The notes below the pieces were generated by a model that saw nothing but the letters and a program-made list of their open reading frames with translations, ran no database searches and had not been told where the DNA came from. From Actinomycetota bacterium (GTDB lineage Bacteria; Actinomycetota; Thermoleophilia; Solirubrobacterales; Solirubrobacteraceae): 64,000 nucleotides of DNA. The DNA is taken from the NCBI GenBank assembly GCA_005883215.1, contig VAYS01000014.1, positions 1 to 64,000 of the forward strand, given 5' to 3'. The translations under genes were made by a program, and so were the position numbers. This document shows, piece after piece, positions 20,347 to 29,303 of this stretch (within the stretch, counting starts at the first letter, position 1; every line of letters begins with the position of its first letter).

Positions 20347-21611
20347 CGGTCGATTCCCCCGAGGATCGGATCGAGCATCGCCAGCGTGGCGATGAGATCG
20401 GCGATGTAGTTGTCCCGGACCATCGGGGCCAGGGCCTGGAGGTGCACGAAGCTGGGGTCGCGCATGTGCACGCGGACCGGCTTGGCCGAGCCGTCGGAGC
20501 GGACGAAGCAGCCCAGCTCGCCGCGCGGCGACTCGATCGGGTAGTAGACCTCGCCCGGGGGCACGCGGAAGCCCTCGGTGACCAGCTTGAAGTGGTGGAT
20601 GAGCGCCTCCATCGAGGTCGCGAGCTCGTGGCGCGGGGGCAGGGCGATCTTGCGGTCCTCGGTGATGTACGGACCCGCGGGCAGTCCCTCCAGCGCCTGC
20701 TCGATGATCTTCACCGACTCGTAGATCTCGGCCAGGCGCACGGCGAAGCGGTCGTAGTTGTCGCCCACGGTCCCCACCGGGACACGGAAGTCGAAGTCGT
20801 CGTAGGAGCAGTAGGGCTCTGCCTTGCGCAGATCCCATGGATGGCCGGCCGCGCGCAGCAGCGGTCCGGTGACGCCGAGGGCGAGCAGCTCCTCCTCGCC
20901 CAGCGGGCAGACCCCACGCAACCGCCGGACGACGATCTCGTTGCGGTTGAGGATGTCGCCGTACTGGTCGGCCCGCTCGGGCATCACGCCGATAAAAGCG
21001 CGCAGCTTGTCCTCAAAGCCGGCGGGGATGTCCTCGATCACGCCGCCGACCTGGAAGTAGCGCGTGTGCATGCGCTGACCCGAGGACATCTCGAACAGGT
21101 CGAGGATCGTCTCGCGCTCGCGGAAGCAGTACCAGAACACGGAGATCGCCCCCAGGTCCAGAGCCGACGTCCCCAGCCACACCAGGTGCGACGCGATCCG
21201 GTTGAGCTCGAGGTGGATGACCCGCAGGTACTGGGCCCGTTTGGGGACCTCGAGATCGAGCAGGGTCTCGACCGCCCCGCAGAAGGCGAGCGCGTTGAAG
21301 TAGTAGGACAGGTAGTCCATGCGCTCGACCACCGGGATGACCTTCCAGTAGGCCTTGTCCTCGGCGGTCTTCTCGATCCCGGTGTGCACGTAGCCGATGA
21401 TCGGTTTGAGGTCGCGCACCACCTCGCCCTCGAGTGAGACGAGCAGGCGCAGCACCCCGTGGGTGGCGGGGTGGTGGGGCCCCATGTTGAGCGTCAGCAG
21501 CTCGTGGTGGTCGCCGCGGCCCTCCTCGCCCCGGTTGGGCGGCTCGTTCGCGGGCGACAGAGTGACACTCTGCTCCCGGCGGCGGTAGTCGGAGACGTCC
21601 GCGGGGCTCAC
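20343..21611 (-). CDS. nuoD: NADH-quinone oxidoreductase subunit D
   Basis: The 49-kDa hydrogenase-large-subunit-like protein of the quinone site, 422 residues. The MGPHHPATHG loop near residue 43 carries the His that contacts quinone. The C-terminal region ends in the typical DPILGGIDR. The N-terminus includes about 35 poorly conserved residues before the core. The GTG start overlaps the nuoC stop by 4 bp. Confidence 0.97.
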   Translation of the reverse strand: MSPADVSDYRRREQSVTLSPANEPPNRGEEGRGDHHELLTLNMGPHHPATHGVLRLLVSLEGEVVRDLKPIIGYVHTGIEKTAEDKAYWKVIPVVERMDYLSYYFNALAFCGAVETLLDLEVPKRAQYLRVIHLELNRIASHLVWLGTSALDLGAISVFWYCFRERETILDLFEMSSGQRMHTRYFQVGGVIEDIPAGFEDKLRAFIGVMPERADQYGDILNRNEIVVRRLRGVCPLGEEELLALGVTGPLLRAAGHPWDLRKAEPYCSYDDFDFRVPVGTVGDNYDRFAVRLAEIYESVKIIEQALEGLPAGPYITEDRKIALPPRHELATSMEALIHHFKLVTEGFRVPPGEVYYPIESPRGELGCFVRSDGSAKPVRVHMRDPSFVHLQALAPMVRDNYIADLIATLAMLDPILGGIDR

Positions 21612-22117
21612 CGGGTGTACCCAGGGATCTGCCCGTCGTTGTAGGTGAAGAGCACGGGCTCGCCCCCGGTGGGAAAGTCGCGTCGCTGGGGGTGGCCCTC
21701 GTAGTCCTCGGGCATGAGGATGCGCCGCAGGTCGGGATGGCCCTCGAACACCACGCCGAACATGTCGAAGACCTCGCGCTCCTGGTGGTCGGCGGTGGGC
21801 CAGTCGGGGGTCACCGACTCGAGCACGGGCTGGTCGGCGTGCACCCGAGCCTTGACCGTGACCCGGTCGACGCGGGTCATGTCCAGGAGCTCGTAGACCA
21901 CCCCCAGGCGAGGCTCCTCGGGGTAGTAGTCCACGCCGTGCACGCTGGCCAGGAAGCGATAGCCACGCTCGCGCAGGTGCGCCAGCGTGGCCCGTACCGC
22001 GGCCGGTTCGATCAGCAGCGTGGCCCGGTCGCGAAAGAAGACGCTATCCAGGACGCTGTCGGGCTGGACCTCGCGGAGCTCGCGGGCCAGGAGCTCCAGG
22101 CCCGTGGCGTCAGGCAC
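21608..22117 (-). CDS. nuoC: NADH-quinone oxidoreductase subunit C
   Basis: The 30-kDa subunit, 169 residues. The family signature is clear: REVFDMFGVVFEGHPDLRRI followed by MPEDYEGHPQRRDFP. It binds NuoD to form the quinone-reducing module. GTG start; the first 8 bp overlap the end of nuoB. Confidence 0.96.
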   Translation of the reverse strand: MPDATGLELLARELREVQPDSVLDSVFFRDRATLLIEPAAVRATLAHLRERGYRFLASVHGVDYYPEEPRLGVVYELLDMTRVDRVTVKARVHADQPVLESVTPDWPTADHQEREVFDMFGVVFEGHPDLRRILMPEDYEGHPQRRDFPTGGEPVLFTYNDGQIPGYTR

Positions 22118-22784
22118 CGGCGGTGTCCCCGGCCGGGGAAACGTTCTCGGCGGCCGGGTGCTGGTGCGAGTGGGGCAGCAGCTCCTCGGTGCCCTGTGCC
22201 CCGTAGCGCTCGCGCCAGCCCGCGTCGGGATCGCGCTGGATCATCTTGCGCAGCTTGAGGACGCCGTGCATCACGGCCTCGGGCCGGGGCGGGCAGCCCG
22301 GCACGTGGACGTCGATGGGCATGAACTTGTCCGCGGGCACGATCGCGTAGTTGTTAAACACGCCCATCGACGAGCAGCACGCGCCCATGGCGATCGCCCA
22401 CTTGGGCTCGAGCATCTGGTCGTATAGGCGGCGGATGATGGGCGCCATCTTGATCGACACCCGGCCCGAGAGGACGATCAGGTCCGCCTGGCGCGGCGAG
22501 GCCCGCAACGCCTCGTAGCCGAAGCGCGCCATGTCCATCCGCGAAGCGACGGTGTGCATCGGGAACTCGATGCCGCAGCACGCCAGGCCGAAGGTCAGTG
22601 GGAACAGGGCGTTAGAGCGCGCCCACGCCGCCGCCCGGTCGACGGTGGTGGTGAGGACGCGCTCCTCGACGTAGCGCTCGAGCTCGGGACCGTCGAGGTC
22701 TCCCCGCAGCAGATCGCGGGCCCGCAGCTGGCGCACGCGCAGGCTCCCGGCGTCGCCCGCGATGCGCTCGCGGGCTATCTCCAC
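22110..22784 (-). CDS. nuoB: NADH-quinone oxidoreductase subunit B
   Basis: Carries the N2 [4Fe-4S] cluster that reduces quinone. The ligands are visible in GLACCGIEF, MGACCSSMG and HVPGCPPRPEA. At 224 residues it has an N-terminal extension of about 45 residues before the core, compared with short NuoB proteins, rich in Arg and Leu. The gene overlaps nuoA by 10 bp. Confidence 0.96.
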   Translation of the reverse strand: MEIARERIAGDAGSLRVRQLRARDLLRGDLDGPELERYVEERVLTTTVDRAAAWARSNALFPLTFGLACCGIEFPMHTVASRMDMARFGYEALRASPRQADLIVLSGRVSIKMAPIIRRLYDQMLEPKWAIAMGACCSSMGVFNNYAIVPADKFMPIDVHVPGCPPRPEAVMHGVLKLRKMIQRDPDAGWRERYGAQGTEELLPHSHQHPAAENVSPAGDTAGA

Positions 22785-23131
22785 TCCAGCGCCCCTCGCC
22801 GCCAGACGTAGACGAACGCCACCGCCAGCAGGACGATGAACACGATCGTCTCATACAGGGCAAAGGCGCCGAAGGCGCGCACCCGCACGGCGACCGGGTA
22901 GAGGAAGATCACCTCGATGTCAAAGAGGATGAACAGCATCGCCACCAGGTAGAAGCTGATGCCGAAGCGAAAGCCGCGCCGGACCTCGGAGGGCAGCCCG
23001 CACTCGTAGGGATCCTGCTTGTGGGCGACCCGGCGGTGCGGCCCGAGCCGGTGGTTGAGCAGGGCGAAGGCGAGCCCGACGACGCCCCCGAGGAGCAGGA
23101 AGACCAGCGCGGGGAGGTAGCTGCGCAGCAC
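22775..23131 (-). CDS. nuoA: NADH-quinone oxidoreductase subunit A
   Basis: First gene of the operon, a 118-residue, three-helix subunit. The conserved loop KQDPYECGLP and the helix FILFDIEVIFLYP are present. The GTG at 23131 has no Shine-Dalgarno, and a TGGTATAAA element lies only 8 nt upstream, which suggests a leaderless transcript. Confidence 0.95.
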   Translation of the reverse strand: MLRSYLPALVFLLLGGVVGLAFALLNHRLGPHRRVAHKQDPYECGLPSEVRRGFRFGISFYLVAMLFILFDIEVIFLYPVAVRVRAFGAFALYETIVFIVLLAVAFVYVWRRGALEWR

Positions 23132-23139
23132 CGGCGGCG

Positions 23140-23148
23140 TTTATACCA
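23140..23148 (-). promoter_or_regulatory. Extended -10 element of the nuo operon; probable leaderless start
   Basis: On the minus strand the sequence reads TGG-TATAAA, an extended -10 box, with its last base 8 nt before the nuoA GTG. Transcription would then begin at or within a base or two of the start codon. No convincing -35 at 16-18 bp and no ribosome site are seen. Leaderless mRNAs are common in Actinomycetota. The call is inferred from spacing alone. Confidence 0.45.
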
Positions 23149-23163
23149 CCGGCTTGTGGCAAT

Positions 23164-23643
23164 GTGTTACTTAGTGTCAAAGGGCGCGATTTGACGGCCG
23201 TTGTCGTGGTTCTGGCGCTGACTGCGGCGGCGCTGAACCTCCTCGCCGGCGCCCTCGGGGCGTGGCGTTACTACGCCGGCGTCCACAGCCGCGCGTTCTG
23301 GCCGCTGCTGCGCGTGGCGCAGGCCGCCGCGCTCGCCGTGGCCCTGCTCACCGGCGCGCTGGCGGCGGCCGGGCGACACCCGCGCGATGACCTCTACTAC
23401 CTCTACGCCTTGGTGCCGCTGGCGGTCGGCCTGGTGGCCGAGCAGCTACGGGTGGCCTCGGCCGAGTCGGTCCTGGCCGCGTGCGGCCTGGCCTCCGCCC
23501 GGGAGGTCGAAGGCCTGTCGCCCGACGAGCAGCGCTCGCTGGTGGCGGCCATCCTCCGGCGCGAGCTGGGGGTGATGGCGGCGTCCGCCCTGGTGGTGTG
23601 CTTTCTCGAGCTGCGCGCCGCGGGCACGGCCCACGGGTTCTAG
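23164..23643 (+). CDS. Four-helix membrane protein of unknown function
   Basis: About 150-159 residues with three or four hydrophobic helices (roughly 10-30, 48-65, 77-95 and 135-150) and a charged loop near REVEGLSPDEQRS. It is divergent from nuoA. The GTG at 23164 is possible, but the TTG about nine codons on, preceded by AAAGGG, is the better start by ribosome-site spacing. The stop shares the palindrome CTAG with the stop of the convergent flavin reductase. No family is recognised. Confidence 0.65.
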   Translation: MLLSVKGRDLTAVVVVLALTAAALNLLAGALGAWRYYAGVHSRAFWPLLRVAQAAALAVALLTGALAAAGRHPRDDLYYLYALVPLAVGLVAEQLRVASAESVLAACGLASAREVEGLSPDEQRSLVAAILRRELGVMAASALVVCFLELRAAGTAHGF

Positions 23644-24170
23644 ACGAGGTCGGCCCCGGGAGGAGCGAGCTCCCCGCCTGTGCCCCCCCGCGCCAGCCGG
23701 GTGTAGCGGCCGCGGTACCACACCAGCGGCTCGCGCTTTGAGTGCTCGCCCATCTCGATCACCGCGCCCACCCCGATCGTATGGTCGCCGCCCGGGTAAA
23801 GCGCGTTCAGATCGCAGGTCAGCCACGCCAGCGCTCCGTCGATGATCGGCACGCCCTCCACCAGCTGGTGGGGGATGTGGGAGAACTTCTCGAGCTCGCC
23901 CATCTTGGACGCGAACACGCCCGAGAGCTCGTCTTGGTCGTGGCTGAGCAGGTTGATGGCGAACCGGCCGGCCCGGCGCACGATCGGAAACGTGCGCGAG
24001 GCGTTGTCGAAGCACACCAGCACGAGCGGGGGATCTAGAGACAGGGAGCAGAGCGCGTTGGCGGTCATGCCCACGGGACCGTCGGGGCCCCGGCCGGTGA
24101 TCACCGCCACCCCGGTGGCGAAGTGCCCGATCACCGAGCGGTAGCGCTGCTGGTCGGGCGCCGGCCCCAC
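23640..24170 (-). CDS. Flavin reductase-like FMN-binding protein
   Basis: 176 residues of the DIM6/NTAB (flavin_Reduct) family. Characteristic parts are the opening FATGVAVITGRGPDGPVGMTANAL, the SLDPPLVLVCFDNAS strand-helix and INLLSHDQ. Such proteins bind FMN and often supply reduced flavin to a two-component monooxygenase; no partner monooxygenase is nearby. The GTG at 24170 is the only usable start, because an in-frame stop lies about four codons upstream. Confidence 0.88.
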   Translation of the reverse strand: MGPAPDQQRYRSVIGHFATGVAVITGRGPDGPVGMTANALCSLSLDPPLVLVCFDNASRTFPIVRRAGRFAINLLSHDQDELSGVFASKMGELEKFSHIPHQLVEGVPIIDGALAWLTCDLNALYPGGDHTIGVGAVIEMGEHSKREPLVWYRGRYTRLARGGTGGELAPPGADLV

Positions 24171-24206
24171 GGTCCGTTCATATCAGGCGCCAGCGAGCGG
24201 CGCGAA

Positions 24207-24285
24207 GACCCGGCGCCGGCCTCACTTGCCGCCGTGTGACCGATCGCGCTATGAAGACTGCGACCGCTCTTGCCGGCGCCGGGTC
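24207..24285. repeat. 14-bp perfect inverted repeat with 51-nt spacer
   Basis: GACCCGGCGCCGGC (24207-24220) pairs exactly with GCCGGCGCCGGGTC (24272-24285). It lies between the cupredoxin stop (24335) and the flavin reductase start (24170), both on the minus strand. It could fold into a long stem around a 51-nt loop, acting as a terminator or leader structure, or it could be a pair of protein-binding sites. Confidence 0.6.
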
Positions 24286-24334
24286 GCAACGGTTTTCGGG
24301 CTTGGGCGTCGCCCTCCTTCTGAAACCGGCGTCT

Positions 24335-24751
24335 TTAGCGGCGCACGGTCAGCGTGGCCCGCTCGCCCAGGTCGGCGTGGTTTCCCAGACCGCAGATGAG
24401 CTTGTAGCGGCCCGGGGGCAGCGTGACCTTGACCACCACCGTCTGGCCGGGATGGGCCACCGGGCTGGTGCCGTAGATCGCCTGCACGTTGCGTTTGTTC
24501 GCGCCCTCGGACTGGATCCGCAGGTTATGGGTGAGGATGCCGGTGTTAGTGGACTCGAACTTCAGCCGCCCGGCGTGGACGTTGAGCGCGGCGGGGCGGA
24601 TGCGGTACTCGTCCTGAGAGACGTGGACGACGCGCCCTGGCACCGGCACGCTCGGGGGGGTGCCGCAGCCCACGAGCCCGGCGAGCCCGGCGGTTGCGGC
24701 CGCCAAACGCCCGGCGGTGGCGAGGACGCTGCGGGGCTGGGGCCGGAGCAT
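24335..24751 (-). CDS. Cupredoxin-like lipoprotein
   Basis: 138 residues with a lipobox LVGC (lipidated Cys29), so probably anchored outside the membrane. The C-terminal domain is plastocyanin-like. Putative type-1 copper ligands are His75 (THNLRI), Cys120 and His125 (CGLGNH). The usual axial Met five residues after the last His is replaced by Glu130. Divergent from a cytochrome c lipoprotein with 35 bp between starts, which suggests shared control and an electron-transfer pair. The redox partner is not proven. Confidence 0.82.
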   Translation of the reverse strand: MLRPQPRSVLATAGRLAAATAGLAGLVGCGTPPSVPVPGRVVHVSQDEYRIRPAALNVHAGRLKFESTNTGILTHNLRIQSEGANKRNVQAIYGTSPVAHPGQTVVVKVTLPPGRYKLICGLGNHADLGERATLTVRR

Positions 24752-24786
24752 CGGGCCGAGGATTGTTCCGTATCATCTCCGCCCGC

Positions 24787-25233
24787 ATGAGGGACGTCCG
24801 CAAGATCGCGGGCGGCGTCGCGACGTTCGCGGCTTGCGCCGCGCTCCTCGCCGCCTGCAGCTCGCGCCAGGTCAAGCTCCCCCGCTCGAGCCCCTACTAC
24901 CACGGGGCTCAGCTGTTCGCCGACCACTGTCGCGGATGTCACACCCTCGACATCGTCAACGCCCAGGGGTCGGCCACCAAGGTACGGGACCGCGAGCGCA
25001 CCAACGGCCCCAACTTCAACGTGCGCAAGGAGCAGGTCTCCCAGATCCTGTTTGCGATCCGCAACGGCGGCTTCTCCGGAGCGATCATGCCCGAGAACAT
25101 CGTGGTGGGCACCGACGCCCAGGCCGTAGCCCGGTTCCTCGCCCGCTACTCGGGGCTCAAGGCGGCGAGCACCAGCGGGGGGGCGCCGGCCGGCCCCAGC
25201 CAGGGCAGCGGCGCTCCCGGCGGACCGCCCTAG
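24787..25233 (+). CDS. Membrane-anchored cytochrome c (lipoprotein)
   Basis: 148 residues. Signal peptide with lipobox LAAC (lipidated Cys24), then a class I cytochrome c domain with haem motif Cys48-Arg-Gly-Cys51-His52 and a probable distal Met in AIMPENIV. The C-terminal 25 residues are Ser/Gly/Pro-rich. ATG 24787 follows directly on the divergent promoter region shared with the cupredoxin. Related small c-type cytochromes carry electrons between quinol-oxidising complexes and oxidases. Confidence 0.88.
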   Translation: MRDVRKIAGGVATFAACAALLAACSSRQVKLPRSSPYYHGAQLFADHCRGCHTLDIVNAQGSATKVRDRERTNGPNFNVRKEQVSQILFAIRNGGFSGAIMPENIVVGTDAQAVARFLARYSGLKAASTSGGAPAGPSQGSGAPGGPP

Positions 25234-25250
25234 GCCGCCCGGCGCGGCCC

Positions 25251-26492
25251 GTGCTCGATCTCAGGCTGATCCGCGAGGATCCCGACGCGGTGCGCGCCGG
25301 GCTGGCCCGGCGAGGACTGGGGGACAGGCAACTCGACGAGGTGATGGCCGCCGATGAGCGCCGACGCGAGCTGCTCCCCGAGCTCGAGGAGCTGCGCGCG
25401 CGCAAGAACCGCGCCTCGGAGGCAATCGCCGAAGCCAAGCGCGGGGGCGAGGACACCACGGAGGCGATCGCCCAGATGCGCGAGGTGGGGGAAAGGGAGA
25501 AGGGGCTGACCGAGGAGCTCGCCGAGACCGAGACGCGTCTGCGCACGGCACTGGCCGCCCTGCCCAACCTTCCCGCCCCCGACGCGCCCGAGCAGGACAC
25601 CCCCGTGCGGGAGGTGGGCGACGCCGGGCGTGAGGGGCGCGATCACCTCGAGCTGGCGGGATCCATGATCGACATGGACACCGCCGCGCGGGTGTCGGGG
25701 GCGCGATTTGCCTACCTGCGCGGAGAGCTGGTGATGGTCGAGCTGGCGCTCGTGCGCCTGGCCCTTGAACGGCTGCGCGAACACGACTTCGAACCGGTGA
25801 TCCCCCCCGTGCTGGTACGCGAGGAGGCCCTGTTCGGAACCGGCTTCCTGCCCGACACCGAGCAGCAGATCTATCGTCTCGCCGACGACGAGCTGTACTT
25901 GATCGGCACCTCGGAGGTGCCGCTGGCGTCCCTGCACGCGGGCGAGATTCTCGATCGCGAGCAGCTTCCCCGGCGCTACGCGGGGTTCTCGTCGTGCTTT
26001 CGGCGCGAAGCGGGGGCGGCGGGCCGCGACACCCGGGGCATCTTCCGCGTGCACCAGTTCGACAAGGTGGAGATGTTCAGCTTCGTCGAGCCCGCAGACT
26101 CCGAGGCCGAGCACGAACGTATCCTGCAGATCGAGGAGCAGCTCCTGGCCGAGCTTGAGATTCCCTATCGGGTGGTGAGCATCGCCGCCTCGGACCTGGG
26201 CGCCTCGGCGGCCAAGAAGTACGACTGCGAGGCGTGGCTCCCCGGCCAGGGTCGCTACCGCGAGCTGACCTCCTGTTCGAACACCACCGACTACCAGGCC
26301 CGCCGGCTGCAGATCCGCGTGCGCGACGAGCGCGGCAGGCCGCGAGTGCTGCACACGCTCAACGGCACCGCGGTGGCGGTGGGCCGCACGATCATCGCGC
26401 TGCTCGAGAACGGCCAGCGCGAGGACGGCGGCGTCGACTTGCCCGAGAGCCTGGTGGCCTACGGGGCACCGCCGCAGCTGGCGGCGACCTGA
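25251..26492 (+). CDS. serS: Seryl-tRNA synthetase
   Basis: Charges tRNA-Ser; 413 residues. The N-terminal coiled-coil tRNA-binding arm (about 30-110) is followed by the class II core. Motif 2 is seen as FRREAG...GIFRVHQF, and the TSCSNTTDYQARR and LNGTAVAVGR segments belong to the serine site and motif 3. The GTG at 25251 begins the canonical LDLRLIREDPDAVRAGL opening, 17 bp after the cytochrome stop. The window also holds two tRNA-Ser genes. Confidence 0.96.
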   Translation: MLDLRLIREDPDAVRAGLARRGLGDRQLDEVMAADERRRELLPELEELRARKNRASEAIAEAKRGGEDTTEAIAQMREVGEREKGLTEELAETETRLRTALAALPNLPAPDAPEQDTPVREVGDAGREGRDHLELAGSMIDMDTAARVSGARFAYLRGELVMVELALVRLALERLREHDFEPVIPPVLVREEALFGTGFLPDTEQQIYRLADDELYLIGTSEVPLASLHAGEILDREQLPRRYAGFSSCFRREAGAAGRDTRGIFRVHQFDKVEMFSFVEPADSEAEHERILQIEEQLLAELEIPYRVVSIAASDLGASAAKKYDCEAWLPGQGRYRELTSCSNTTDYQARRLQIRVRDERGRPRVLHTLNGTAVAVGRTIIALLENGQREDGGVDLPESLVAYGAPPQLAAT

Positions 26493-27065
26493 GGTTGTGC
26501 GCCACGGCCGCCGGCCCTTGGCGGGTTGGCCGACGACCGTGACGCGATACGACCAACCCCTGACGCCCCGCAGGGGTAGGGACGAATGGGTGGCCGTATC
26601 CGGAATCTCTAACACAGCGTCAGAAGCCGGACAATCCCCAGAAGTGGGACATCGCCCCGCCGTGCCCGGCGCCGCGGCCCGGGCGCTGGGTTACCCTGGC
26701 CTCCGATGTGCGGGAGACGGGGGAGGGGATCGCTCGTGGCGGTCGGCGCGCTGGGCGCGCTCCTGCTCGCCGCTGGGACCGCACGGGCGGCCGGCGCGGC
26801 GCGCGGCGCCCGCACGCACAAGCGCCACCGCCGGCCCCCGGCCGCGCTCCGGGTACGGGTGCTCGGCCCCGACGCGGGCTCGATCGCGCGCCGGCGTCGC
26901 GTTCGCGTGCGGGTCCGCGCCCGCCACGACGCGGTCGTCCGGCTCTACGCCACGCTGGCCCCCGACGCCCATCGGGCGAGCGCCGCCGTGATCAGCCGCC
27001 CCGGCTCGGTAGTCCTGCGCGCCCGGCATGCGCGGACGATCTCGCTGCCGCTCTCGCGCTCGGCC

Positions 27066-27326
27066 GCGGCGCGCCTTAGCGCGTGCGGAGGCCACCTGCT
27101 CGAGGTGCGCGCGCGTCTGTTGGGCCGCGGCCGGCGGCTGGGTCGCCACGTCTACCGCGGCCGGCGCCACCTGGCGGGCGTCGCTCGCTGCCGCACCCGC
27201 CGCCCGATCCCGTTTGACGCCGCCGACCTCGGACGCTGCGATCCGATCGACCCCGCCGTGTGCCTGCAGCCCTTCCCCGACGACTACTTCACCGTGCGCG
27301 ATGCGAGCACGCAAACCGGACGGCGG
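27066..27326 (+). repeat. Original copy of a 261-bp direct repeat
   Basis: Part of the esterase-like reading frame, covering the end of the N-terminal domain and the conserved PAVCLQPFPDDYFTVRD region. It matches 28201-28461 at 259 of 261 bases. Confidence 0.95.
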
Positions 27327-28200
27327 GTGAGCCTCGACGCGGCCTCGATGCCCACCAACCGCGCGGGCAAGCCCATCGACCCCTCCGACATCGACCGCAA
27401 CGACGGGTTCTCCCCGGGGTCGCCGATCGTCACCAAGGTTCCGGGCCTCGACACCCAGGAGGCGTTTCAGCGCACGGGCGCCGTGCCGATCACCGACGTC
27501 GGCCAGACCTACCGTGAAGACCAGCCCATCGTCGTCCTCAACACCCGCACGCTCCAGCGCCAGCTGATCTGGGCCGAGATCGACGCCAACCCCGGCGATC
27601 CCGCCAACCGCAACCTGATCATCCGCCCGGCGGTCAACCTCGAGGAGAACACGCGCTACATCGTCGCCCTGCGCAAACTGCGCGACGCCTCGGGCCGCCT
27701 GCTGTCACCCAGTGACGCGTTTCGCATCTACCGCGACGGCACGCCAACCTCCAACCCCGACATCGAGGCCCGGCGCGAGCACTTCGAGAACCTCTTCGCC
27801 AACCTCGCCGCGGCCGGGATCGACCGGGACTCGCTCTATCTGGCGTGGGACTTCACCGTCGCCTCCGAGCGCTCGCTTTCCGAACGCCAGCTGACGATCC
27901 GCAACGACGCCTTCGCCCAGCTCGGTGACCGCAACCTCGCCGACCTGACCATCCAGGGACGGGCCCCGGCCTATGCGGTGACCAAGGTCACCGACTACAC
28001 GCCCGGCCAGGATCCGGAGATCGCCCGCCAGGTTGAGGGCAGCTACACGGTCCCCTGCTATCTAAACGTGCCCGGCTGCCCGCCCGGCTCGCGCTTCTCC
28101 TTCCCCGCTGGCTCGACGCACGGCCCGCCCCAGTGGAGTCCGGGCAACACCATGCAGGCCCACTTCACGTGCAACATCCCTCGCGCGGCCATGGCTGGCG

Positions 28201-28461
28201 GCGGCGCGCCTTAGCGCGTGTGGAGGCCACCTGCTCGAGGTGCGCGCGCGTCTGTTGGGCCACGGCCGGCGGCTGGGTCGCCACGTCTACCGCGGCCGGC
28301 GCCACCTGGCGGGCGTCGCTCGCTGCCGCACCCGCCGCCCGATCCCGTTTGACGCCGCCGACCTCGGACGCTGCGATCCGATCGACCCCGCCGTGTGCCT
28401 GCAGCCCTTCCCCGACGACTACTTCACCGTGCGCGATGCGAGCACGCAAACCGGACGGCGG
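28201..28461 (+). repeat. Second copy of the 261-bp direct repeat, inserted out of frame
   Basis: Differs from 27066-27326 at only two positions (28221 and 28262). It is offset by 1135 bp, so it reads in another frame and brings in the TAG that ends the upstream half. The right junction (GGCGG/ACGGC) shows short homology with the sequence that resumes. Confidence 0.95.
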
Positions 28462-29303
28462 ACGGCAACAGCCAGGGCGGCATTTTCGGCGCCTCCCTGA
28501 TCGCGCTCGAGCCCGATCTGGATCGCGGCGTGGTGGGCGTGCCGGGCATGAACTTCTCGCTGCTGCTGCAGCGCTCGACGGATTTCGGCACCGGCCAGCC
28601 GCCGCGGCCGGACCCGACCAACCCGGCAAGCTTCGTGCCCGAGTTCGCCTACCCCCTGTATCAGTCCTACCCCAACGAGCTCCAGCGCCAGCTGATCCTC
28701 TCGCTCATCCAGCAGATGTGGGACCACTCCGACCCCGACGGCCTGGCCCATCACATCACCACCGATCCGCTGCCCGACACGCCGGCCCACCACGTGCTCA
28801 TGCACGTGGCGCTCGGCGATCACCAGGTCACCCAGTATGCGGCCCAGGTCGAGGCGCGCACGATCGGCGCACGGGCCCGGCTGCCCTGGGCCGATCCCGG
28901 GCGCCACAGCGAGCGCGATCCCACCTACGGCCTGGCCCCGATTTCTTCCTTCCCCTACGACGGGTCGGCGATCGTCATGTGGGACGCGGGTCCCATCCGC
29001 TCCACCGGCTGTCCCCCCGGCGAGAGCTCGTGCGGCAACGATGTCCCGCCCGTCGCCAACGTGCCGCCGTCCACCGGCGCCGATCCCCACGAGCTGCCCC
29101 GCCGGTCGGCCGCCGCCCGCCAGCAGAAGTCCGACTTCCTCCAGATCGGCGGACGCGTCACCAATCCCTGCGGGACGCGTCCCTGCTACGACGGAAGCTG
29201 GTCGGGCCCCTGATCCGGGGCCGCGGCGAGCGCGGCATCGCTCCTACACAGCTCTTAGCCCGCTCTGAGGTCTTGCTCGCGCCCGGCCGGGAGGCTTGGC
29301 GCC

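Larger units (their letters stand above)
26706..29213 (+). pseudogene. Secreted esterase-like gene broken by an internal duplication and deletion
   Basis: The frame from ATG 26706 encodes a signal peptide, a basic Ig-like N-terminal region (about residues 38-165) and the first half of a large secreted hydrolase, then stops at 28214. The downstream half resumes near 28463 with DGNSQGG, a GxSxG-type nucleophile elbow, and runs in the same frame to 29213. The intact paralogue at 38320-40593 shows that about 135 residues are missing between the halves. In their place sits a second copy of 27066-27326. Function of the paralogue is unknown beyond an alpha/beta-hydrolase-like motif. A misassembly is possible. 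Confidence 0.75.
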
